Source of the DNA: Siphonodentalium dalli
Lineage: Eukaryota; Mollusca; Scaphopoda; Gadilida; Siphonodentaliidae
DNA: 64,000 bases
Assembly: GCA_032622095.1 (NCBI GenBank)
Contig: CP136064.1
Span: 175,292,247-175,356,246, forward strand
Direction: 5' to 3'
Below, piece by piece: positions 41,601-53,600 of this stretch. Positions within the stretch are counted from its first letter, which is position 1, and each line of letters begins with the position of its first letter. A program made the position numbers and the translations under genes. The notes under the pieces were generated by a model. That model was not told the origin of the DNA and made no database searches. It was given only the letters and a program-made list of their open reading frames with translations.

Positions 41601-44600
41601 AATATAACCACATAATATTCTACCTTTGTTGATTGCTTAGAGTTCAATTATAAATGCACATGTTTGTTAACAGGAAGTAACATTTAATTTGGTCTTTCAA
41701 AGAAGGGACCAATATAGAGCGGTTGGTCGTTTTTACAGAGGGGACCAACATAAAGCTTTGATGTTTTGGGGTGGGTGTCTAAAATTTTATGAAAAAAAAA
41801 TGCAAGAAAGGGTGGGTGGGTGTAAAAAAATGGAAATGTAAAAAAAAGACCCCCACGTCTCGCAACTTTTTTACGCCCCCCCCCCCCCCCCCCCCCCTGA
41901 CAAAAACACTATTTTTGTGTGCTTTTTACAAATAAAAATTTCACAGAAATGTAAAAATACTTTTGAAGGGATTTTGTGAAATTTTATGTGTGTTCCCAAG
42001 TGATATATATATTTCACTGGTGATTACATGTGTTTTCCCTCTGATATATGGCCTCAATGCGTATTGTCAAAAATCGTTCAGGAAAGGAGATTGTTTTTAA
42101 CAAGGATAAATCAACTTTTCTACATTACTAGTGTGTTACATACCAAACTTTTGGACAGTTATGTATGTCATGCCATCTAATACCATTATTGAAATTTACT
42201 TTCCCTGTTAAAGTGGCTGGGCACTGAGAAAATTTAAGAAAAATGCATGTTCAGGAAAGGACATTTTTTAATGGAATTTTCATCATCGCTAATCACAGAA
42301 CTAAAAAAAATCAGTGACTCCTCATCACAGAAATAACAGCACATCTATATTACTCATCATGTCCTAAATGTTCAAAATACACCATATGTGAATGATTTAA
42401 TGATGGTTTCCTTAATACTGGCTGTAGTTGATTTGAAATTGGTGATATTTTATTTTGTTTAACGGAATGTCTGCTAAATAAAAAAAATTGACATAAAAAT
42501 GACGTTTTTTGACATTTTTACATGAAATTTTCACTAATAAGAACAGAATGTCGTACATTATGATTACTGTATGTAATTTGTTTCATTGGCATTATCTATT
42601 TTCTGATAATCACCTTATTAGTAAGACCATATTCTGTTTGGCACTGGAAAAATGGCAAAAAAGGGACATTTATGGTCATAAAATCACAAAATATTGTCAA
42701 ATTCACCTGAAATTTTCTGGGCAGGTTACATAAATGTACCTTTATATGATACAAAATTGGTGGTAGGTTGGCCATATCCAATTCCTTTATGCTCCACTTC
42801 CCGTGAAATCACCCCAAAGTTGAAAATAAAATAAAAAAATTAAATAAAATGAAAAGCCACCCGCCTGCCCCTATTTTATTCTTGCATGTCACCAGAAACA
42901 CAGGTATATATTTTTTTGGCATTAATAATAAACTTATAAAATCGTTGAAAAGTGAGACTTAAGACGATTCTTTTAAATGTTCTAATAACCCTAGTTGTCC
43001 CACAGTCTTATGCCTTAACAAATATATGCAAGACTCCCTATCTCAGCTTCCTGTGGGCAAGACATGGTATGTATAATGTGTGGAAATTATTTTCAGAAAA
43101 ATCTTTTTCTGAATCTTCTGTTGACTGGTTTCTCTGACTCAAATTTATCATTTTATGCCCCTGAATCTACTATATAATATAATGCCCTAAATAATCAACT
43201 CCTTAACTACAGCAGAATTATGGGTAATATTTCAGGATTTAGTCGCAAATATGGCTTGTTACCATTCATCAGAAAGCTCTCACTGAGAGCTTTCCGATGA
43301 ATGGCAACAAGCCATATTTCTGAGTAAATCCTGAAAAGTTACCCATAATTCTGCTGTGGTTAAGGAGTTGATTGAAAGGATATTGATGAAGAAAATATTC
43401 AGTCCCATTAACCCTTTGATGACGGGAGCTGCACTGGACCCTGGTGCAGCATTTACGATTCTGTGCCAGTGCATTCTCTTATATATGCGAGTCTCCCATA
43501 GGAAGCAAACAAAATTTAGCTCGCATATATAAGAGAAAGCACTGGCTCACAAGGTCAAGGTAAATGTTGTTAGGCCAATGTATCCTCTTACATATGCAAT
43601 AATTAAGGCTCCCTATCTCAGCTTCCTGTGGGCAAGACATGGTACATTGTACCTCTTGTCATGGACTCAAGTGTCGTTGAGCATCCCCCCTTTACTCACA
43701 TGTGTGGGTCATACAAAGCTACATATCTAAGAGGATGCATTGGCAATTTGGCACAGGGTTTTCACAAAATTTCAGGAAGCTCCAGTTGCGGAAGAGTTAA
43801 ACCAACAGTTAACCTGAAATATGTGTTTTATTACGCTGAATACTTAAGTACAAGTTTAAATAAATATGACTGTGATTAGGTACAAACATCCTCCAGCCAT
43901 GTACTCTGATGTTTTCCTATCAATGACAAATATATCAATTGGGTTAGTAATGTCAGCATACTTTACAGGCAAGAGGAAAGTGAACTGTTTGAGGACAATC
44001 ATCCCTAAAATCTATAAATACGGCAGAATATGAGAAGTATAGGAACCAAGCCTGCACATAGTGTGTCATTTGCAGAATGATGTCCCCAGAGGGTGAATTT
44101 AGTGACGCTATCCTGCATGGTGGGCTAGCATCACCACATTCACCCTCTGGGGACCTCATTCTGCTTAGGCATCAACTGCTATGGGAGACCTAGGATCAGA
44201 TTGAATTTCCCCAATTGACGTTGGTGAAGTTCAGACACTAATAGTCACCTCGATTAATGAATGTTATCTTCTGCAAATTAGGGATATAGAAACTCAACAA
44301 AAGGGAAAAAGTAACTAAAAACAATGTTAATTTGAGACAATAGATACTTCCCAGAAGATGATGCCTAAGCAGAATGAGGACCCCAGAGGCTGAATTTGCT
44401 GATGCTAGCCTGCTCTGCTCTGGGGACCTCATTCTGCAAATGACAGACACAATTTGCAGGCTTGATAGGAACCAAGATATACTAAATCTTTTATATTAAA
44501 CTGAAAACTCACTGATGAGTAGTTACTTTATTTATTTATTGAATGATTCACTTGTAGGCATGTTCAGCTATATAATAAGATAAACAAGAGGCTTCACCAA

Positions 44601-47600
44601 CAGTGCTGGCATACCCACACAGTACAAATTCAAATTACAGTAATGCCCTAAGTAATCGACTCCTTAACCAGAGCAGAATTATGGGAAACTTTTCAGGATT
44701 TAGTCGGAAATATGGCTTGTTGCCATTCATTGGAAAGCTCTCGATTACTTAGGGCATTACTGTAGGCATTGCCAATGCTGTCAGCTGAGAGGATCTTTTG
44801 ATAAATAAATAACGAACGAAGGGCTGTAATTCAGGCAAAAACATTTGGGATAAACCAGGTTTGCCCATTGATTTGAGACATTGTGGCAAGCAACCTGAAT
44901 ACCAAATTAACCTCTTCGCTGCTAAATGACGTTGTAACATCGTGTGCTGGGCTGTTGACGTTATTGCCACTTCCCAGTGGGAAAATATCACAAGAACCAT
45001 AAAACTGACTCAGTTGAAAGGCTATTATCGTTCACAATCGTTGAACATCATACACTGTTTGAAACGTTGAGATACAATTATTCTGATGCACCAATCTCTT
45101 GAGTTCCAGTTATGTATAATGGCCTACTGCTAGAGTGCTGAAGTAGGTCCGTAGTACCTATGGACCATATAGCACACGGCGTGCACTTTTACGTCCGTAT
45201 TGTTACGGACATCATAGCAGCGAAGAGGTTAATGAAATCAGTTCACACTAGTATTTGTTTGGGTCAAGTTTTCATCTGGAGGGATGCTCAGGAAATATAA
45301 GCAGACCACAGATGATTGAAAGTGCAGAAGGAATCATATTCATTGGTGGGAAATGTTCAGATTATTATCTAAACATTTCATAAGGTATAACTACAGGTCA
45401 ATGAGAATTTGGTAAATAAAGGTGAAGGGGAGGGTATCTGTCACAAATCACCTAATGGTACTGCTACCATATATTATAGGAGAACTCAGTGGCAGCTGGC
45501 TTTGAAGTTTTGAGATAAGTGGTGAAATGGTCATAATTGAACATACATGTAGCAAGAACAAATTTCTATTTAGAGTCATCGAAAATCAAATTTCAGCTAC
45601 ATACCAATAGTTCAGACTATGGTAGGCTGCTTGTAGTAAAGTGAGTAGCACACAAACGGAGTTGGGACCCAGCAAACCACAAATCAGTTAACCTGGTAGT
45701 TTTTTTAATACATGCCAGTGTGGATGTCATATGATATTCAATTACAACATTGAAAGTAGTCAAAACCCCAACCAAGAGACAAAATAATTTGTAGAAAGCC
45801 AATGCTTCTATAGTCACCTTTTTAGGTTATATATGTGGCCACGCCATATTTTTTATGGCTTTATTTAATAGTTATTTATGTGTTCACTCCTATTCCATAG
45901 AAAGAGAAATAACTATGATAGGCACATAATAAAAACAATGTAAAAACAATAATACCTGTCACTTGCCTGATCAAGAAACTTTCTTCAATTACATTAGCAT
46001 TCAATTTATATCCAATTGTTATCAGTGATTTACAAGTTAATTACCGAACGAATACACTCAACATAAATGAAAATACCCACCTGAAATTACATCAGCGCTA
46101 TAAAAGTGTGTTAATATTGTACTATATCCCAAGAGTTAGACCTGCAGAAAATCTTTATGATTTGTATCAAATACGCAATAATGACTGCCAGGGGGAAATG
46201 ATTTACTGGAGGAAAAAAGGGCCCTTTTTTTCTCCAAAATGGTAATTTCAAAGACTTAATGTTTTTTTCCAGGATATAAAGTCTGCTTAAAATTATTTCA
46301 TGTATTTCTGAACCTATATTAAATTTCTATACTAAATGGACTCTCACACAAAGTTAAAAAGGTGTGCTTTGGAACGGTATATTATTGATTTGGAGGAATA
46401 CGCAGGTAATATAAACACATGACAGATAATAAAAGTGCAGAAGGAGCCCTATTTATTGAGAGAAATGTTCAGATAATAAGTTCAACATACTATGGTCATT
46501 TTTTTAGCTTATTATCTGAACATTTCCAATGGGATAACTACTCATAAATGAGTGTTTAGTATAGGAATATGACAAAAGCTAAATTTCTATGTATAATTGA
46601 ACCGCCAAACCACCACAACACTTTAGTCTATGGCTAAATTTGATGAGTAGACAGGTTTAGATTGAAAAACTTCTAACTTCAATTCGATTTAGATATTGTT
46701 GTGAAAGATCCATACACCAAATATTAATGGAATCGGTTGAAGTTTGTTCAAATTAATCAAGTTATCACACCAACAGTCATAAAATTGCTAAAAATAGACA
46801 AAATACTACATGTAGTAGGGTAAAATAAATCAGACAAACCTGGTTTTTGAACTTGTTCGAGATATTGTTGTGAAAGATCCACATATCAGATATGAATGTA
46901 ATCGGTGTTCGAGATATTGTTGTGAAAGATCCATAACCAAATATGAATGAAATTGGTGGAAATTTGTTCAAGTTGTCGTGCTAACAGACATAAAATTGCT
47001 ATAAATAGAAACAAGTGGCATAACTCTGGTTAGAAAGTCGGGGCGACTCTAATTTTCTCTGTGTACAGCTGTTGCAAGTGGCAATAAAATAACATTCCGA
47101 AAATTGACAGAATCCATTAATAAACTGCTATGTTATATAAGTTTGGGACAGATATCAAAACTCGACTAACAATAATACTTGCTTGATAGGTAAACTTTCT
47201 TTGATTATCACTCAAGGAACATAATCATCTAATTATAAGTATTCAATTTATATCCGATTGTCATTTATGATTCACAAGTTTGCTACCACACATTTATACA
47301 CCACATAAGTGAAGTGGAAAAAAAACCACCTAAAATTACATCAGCCCTATAAAAGTATGTATTGTACTAGATGCCCAGGGTTACACCTGCAGAAAATCAT
47401 AAGATTCAGGTCAAGCACAGTTTAATAATCACTGCTGTTTAGTGAATCTAATAGATGTGCTTACCTAGCACAAATTAACTGTACAACAGACATATGAGGA
47501 AATTAATACACTGTGTTATGAGTTTTGACAACTTCAACCTTAAACTAGACCACAAAGGGAAGTGAAGTTGATGAATGTTAACAGAGAATCTGTCTCCGCT

Positions 47601-50600
47601 TACAATATTGTATATAGTATTTAGTTATTGACCCTGACAACTTTAATTCACTGACCCATCACTCCTGGATTCACCCTTATTAAACACATGGATATGATGT
47701 TATTGTTGAATGCTTTCAGTTTATAGGATGAAGGATGGTTATTGCTAAACTTGTACATTATTTTACAAACAATAATCCATAATTTTAATAATGGATGTCC
47801 AATATCCAACTTTTTGGACAATTACTTCATTATGAACAATTTCATTTTATATGCCTTGCATCTGTTACAAATACCACACTATATCTCAAGGACGAAATTT
47901 TCAACTGTTGAAACTTGGAATCGAGTGAGTAAAAATGACACACCCACCACTGTTCAGGATGCGAAAAAACTTATCTTTTACAAAAAAGAAGTTGCACCTC
48001 AGGTGCTGGGATATCCCCATGGTGCCAATTGAAACATGGTCAGGACAGAAACCAAATTTAAAAAGATATATGAGCGCACAGAAAAAAATTCAACATTTTC
48101 AGATAAACAAAATGGATAACTCTTGAAAGGAAAATGTGAACAATGTCAATGAACCTTCCTTTGCTCTTTTGAAAGCCCTGACCTGAAGACAATCCTGCAT
48201 ACCAAAAACCATCAAGATCCAATAACACATGGTTGAGATATTTTAACGGGCAGACGCAAGGACAGATGGACGCATAATGGGGTATAATATTCAATTACCA
48301 TCGCATCTCACAAAAATGCCAAAATCTGCGATTATTAGGCATACCCTACCAATCATGTCAGTTTAGTACAAAAACAAATTCTGCGTCTAATCCAAAATAC
48401 GCTGCGATAAATAATTTAATATGATAGCCAAAATTGAGCGCTAAACTCCGATAATATAGGGTAACTCTATCATGAGCAGTCAATGGTTGGACAAACAATG
48501 GAGCAGTGACAGTCCATTAACCCTTTCATGATGGGAGCTGCGCTGGTGCAGCTCTAAAGATACTGTGCTAGTGCATTCTCTTATATGTGCAAGTCTCGAA
48601 TAGGGAGCCTCACATATATAAGAGAATGCACTGGCTTACAAGGTCAACATAAATATTGATTGTCCAATGTATTCTCTTATATAATATATATGCGAGGCTC
48701 CCTATGGGAGAATGCTTTGGCACAGGGTTTACACAAAATTTCAGGAAGCTCCAGTCTTGGAAGGGTAAAGTTGACAATGGGTTCAGATGTAATACCATCT
48801 GCGCAGCAAATGAATGGGTGGACAGGGCTGACCACATCTGTGTTTTGATCCAATTTTGAGTTAAACCATTCTGATTAGTTTGGACGAGGCCATACACATG
48901 TATTTAATTCCAGATAATAGCTGAAAATTACACATTATCTCAGCAAATGGACTGAGCTCAGCCTGCATTGATCTGTCCATTCGCTTACAAAATAGACAGT
49001 TTTCAGCCATTATCCTATACATAAAACCCAGCTTCTTTGTTCTGCCTTGACCTTCTATTTCCCTGAATACTATTAGTTAACTTCAGCAACATCAGGGTTT
49101 CATGGAGATCTAATACCTGGATGTAGGTTCAAAAACAGACATCCAGGTATTAAATCTCCACGTACCCCACAATGTTGCCAGAGATAATGATTTTATCCCC
49201 ACAACAATAGCCATATCTCCTTAAATAAAGTGTGTTTTTCATAGGTTTTCAAACGATTAATTCACACCAATAAGAATAATTCAGTAGCCGACCTAAGGAT
49301 TCGGCATCAGGTGAAGTCAAACTCGGCATGCGAGAGCAATGTCACAATTGGGGAAAACTTCCTGTTCAAGGGTCATTCATATGTTTCACATGCTCATTAA
49401 CCCCAGATGTTTTGCGCACATTCTCTTATACCCCACTGTCAAGTGTGATGGGGGACATGGTGATTTAAACATGGAGTTGTAGCCAATCAGATTTCCAGTT
49501 ACAACCGGATGTGGGGACAAAAGGCTTTATACCACAAGTCGACATTTGTAATAATAGAATGGTAATGTCTCCCTGATATAATCACCATTTGATTCCCATT
49601 CATTGTACACTTCAGCCTGTTCAGAGTATATGCCACCTCCTCTTAGAATATAGTATAGGATGCAGCGATGTCCACTTGGTTAAACACATAACTTAACCTT
49701 TTGAACCCTGACGTCCTGAATGTTAAATGACCCCAACCCGAGGCGCCTGACGTTATATAGTGTTCCGACGACGTAACTCATAAAGCTCTTAATTGGGACA
49801 TATATACATGTATACACGTTCAACTATACGGCAATCTACTATGCTAACTGAACAAGTGTGCAGTGAAATATGTCACAATGTATTTCAATGAGACAGTCTA
49901 TTCCACGTTCAATATACATGTACATGTATATAGATATATTGCGGCTTCCTTTGGTCGCGCTATATATTTATAACGAAATTCTTACACTTTGCCACAATAT
50001 ATAGAAGGCGTTTCTCAAAATGCACCTGTGTGCTTGCGCGAAGAAACAAACCCCCTGTTTCCAATTTGGCTGCTAAAATCAGAGGTATGAACATGTGACT
50101 TAGAGCCCGAAGCCGCCATCGCACGCCGCCGCCGCCAGCCATATTGGCCACAAGCCGCCGCCAGCCATATTATCTCTAACGCCAGCCACATTTAAAAATC
50201 TCCGCCGCCGGAATTGTAAAATGGCTGAGCCGTGTGGTCTGCATGCATGGGCTTATATGTCAAGCACAAGTGTACTGTGAATCGCAAAGAACTAAACCGC
50301 ATTGCCTAATATTGGCATAATCGCATGGACACGGCATGGTTGTTATGTTAACAGAACACCGGGCCCCTTAATGTGGAATAGACTATCCCAATGCATGCTT
50401 TCATATAACTGAATGGGCGCATCCATTCGGTATTGAAAGGGTTAAAATATAAATTGTTTATATCAACACGACCCAGTCTCAGACATCGCTGGCATTTGTC
50501 AATATATACACATAAGAATAGACAATAGTTTGAAATATTATATATCATTACTATCGGGTTCATCATTCAATGATGCATGCATATATCGCAAGATGCCAGT

Positions 50601-53600
50601 GATGATATCAGTCTGAAGTCGACAAAAGTCCCAATGTAACTTATACCGATTAGATGGGAAACTACATAGTATATCCATGCCAGTCCTTCGTGTATTTTCG
50701 CCATAATGGAAAAGCCCAACATCAAAAGATTACGTGTGATATTGAATTATACGGGTTCACCACAAACGCTAAAACAAACGGGGTCTATAACCGGGGATTA
50801 GGAACATTTCGGAAACGAAAATACGCTGACTGATAACATCTCAGCCGGCTGAGCCGCCATATTTCGTCAGCCACGAACGTAGCGACTGAGCCGGCTCAAC
50901 TAGCTAACCAGCCATGAAATCCGGTTGAGCCAGCCGCAAAAACTATTTGTCGTGGCTTCGGGGTCTAATGTGACTCATTCGCGCAAAGTATAGAAGCGCT
51001 ATTCTAGTTAATTTGGGCTTTGGTCGCATAATTTCTAACGAAATACTTCCCGTTTTCCAACGATAAAAAGCGGGTTTTTTCTCGAATAGGCCTCTGTGCA
51101 TGCGCGAAGAAACAAACCCTCTGTCGTCAGTTTGTCGATCAAAGTCACGTCGGTAAACATGTGACTCGTGTGTGCAAAGTAGAAGTACAACTCTAGTTGA
51201 TATGTGCATTTATTGAGCTGTAATTTCGTGTCAAATATCGTCTGATTTCCGGACTGGTATTACGGTCTCCCTGGATATAGGAATATAAGGATTGGACCGG
51301 TATTCCGGTCTCTCGGGTTCAAAGGGTTAATTTATGTCCTGGCTCCATGTATTGAAAAATACATGAACATTTTTCCCAACATCTACTTGTAGTTGGGATA
51401 ACTTATGATTCTGTGTGGGATAATCAAATCACATATGGACTGTACAGATTGGTTATTGTTGAATGTATAACTAAACATTGTCCACAAATGAATGACTAGA
51501 ATTGTTATATGTTTTCAGCAACTGTACATACAATAACAAAAGACCTCTCCAAGTGAATAATAGACCATTGCATTGTATAACTGTATCTGATAATCCATTC
51601 ACAAACTAGAGGTACAGTAATGCCCTAAGTAATCAACTCCTTAACCACAGCAGAATTATGGGTAACTTTTCAGGATTTAGTCGGAAATATGGCTTGTTGC
51701 CATTCATGATGAATGGCAACAATCCATATTTCCGACTAAATCCTGAAAAGTTACCCATAATTCTGCTGTGGTTAAGGAGGCAATTACTTAGGGCATTACT
51801 GTGAGACTGTCCCAATTGGACTAAGGATACTCTTCTCAGTATAATTGGTCTACATTAAGGGTAGCCATATTAAGATATATGATTTTTGAAGAAAAAAAAT
51901 ACAAGGAATAATAGCTTGGACATAGTTATGCATGTTGCAAACAAATTTCTAAGTTAAAAAAAGGGGGGATAACTCCACTAAAAAAGATGGATCTAGCTCA
52001 TAATCACAGGTGCAGAGGTTCCCATGATATTAAATATATGATCAAAGTTTCAAAACAATTGATGAAAAAATGTTAGATTACAAGCTCGGGACAAAATTAT
52101 GCATGTTGCGAAAAATTTCTGTCGTGAAAAGGAAAATAACTTCACTTTAAAAAGTTGGATGGACCTCATTAACATCATACTTTGGGTATTGTCTGGGAAT
52201 GGTATTTAAAGTGGCGATGATAGCAAAGGTATTGAAATGTAGCTAGTTCAATAGTCTGGATATGAATCAGATTGCAGAGGATCTCACAGCTGATGATTTA
52301 TTTGGTTTGACATCAAATTTATTGTGAAATGAGGCCAGCACAGATGTTTTAGCCTGAAGGCCTGTTTTCGATTTGAATATTTGATGCAATGAAATCATCA
52401 TATATGACAAGTGGTGTAAATATTGTGACACAACGACACAGGATTGTCAGAAGCATGAATAATGTGATTATTAATCACTTCAACACTTTTTAAAAATTTT
52501 AATTCATTGAGATTGTGATCGCATTTATAGCAACCACCAGCACGCCGCAGGCACATGTGGTTGTTTATACCTTAGGCACAGGTGAATGACGTCATCTATT
52601 TTTTTCTATATCCATCAGTGAGTTTTCAAGATCGCGGGTATGGATTTTGGAGAAATTGTCATGCGACTTCCGGTTAGCAACTGTGTGGATTCGGAAATGG
52701 ACCATTGAGATTAAAATGAAATTAGCTTCACAACTTACGAAGAATTCCCATGTAATTTTAGGCCTATTAGTTTCATTTAGAATAATTTCGTTGGTTAGCT
52801 TAATGAAAACCAGCGAAGACGTCATGACATGGTTTCTGACGTCATTTTGGATTTGCTGGCCAGAATCCAGACAAGATTATCAATATTACACAATCCACGA
52901 CAAGTCAGAGTCCTGTCATGTCATCTCTACTGGGACCACTGCATGATGTTACTTAAATTATCCTTAGCGTTATATATGTCGCTGATGAAAGGCAACTTTG
53001 AGGCACAGCATGTGTGGTAGCTCCAATACATGTCACGATTCATATTAGAATATAACTTGTGGGTTCTTATAATAATATGCAGTCATATAAAGATATTTTA
53101 CTCTCATACTACCTGATAATATTAGCGGTGGCTGAATAATACGAACTACCTGACCAGCTGACCTGACCAATATTTAAATTTGTGCAGTATTATTTCTCAA
53201 CCAGTTTTAAATTTGTGCACTTTGAATTTACACATTGCTGTGCACGAAATCCAAACTGAGAACAACATTTCCGTAAAAGTCTTGCATCCAGTGGCAGTTT
53301 GTATTAAATCATTATGCCAGATGCCGAGGTCTTCGTCATTCACAAGGAGAAAATTATAATTGTTCATTGTTTGTTTGTGAAAATGGACCCTTCTACTGCT
53401 ACCACCTACCGGTCAAATAATATTTCAGCCTTCTTAATCATTTCTAGCAAATCATGGATTAACATGGAAGAAATGTTTTTAATCAGGGTTTCCGCTAGGG
53501 ATCGGGGGAATGGGTCCGGTAGCAGCTATGGGGGAAACCAGTACCGGTAAATAATTAATATATGAAGACTGATTTATCTGTAATTTCGCCATTTCTGTAC

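Noticed and set aside
47742-48126. Overlapping plus-strand open frames of 96 and 63 codons
   Set aside because: Two competing frames in AT-rich intron without homology; likely chance.
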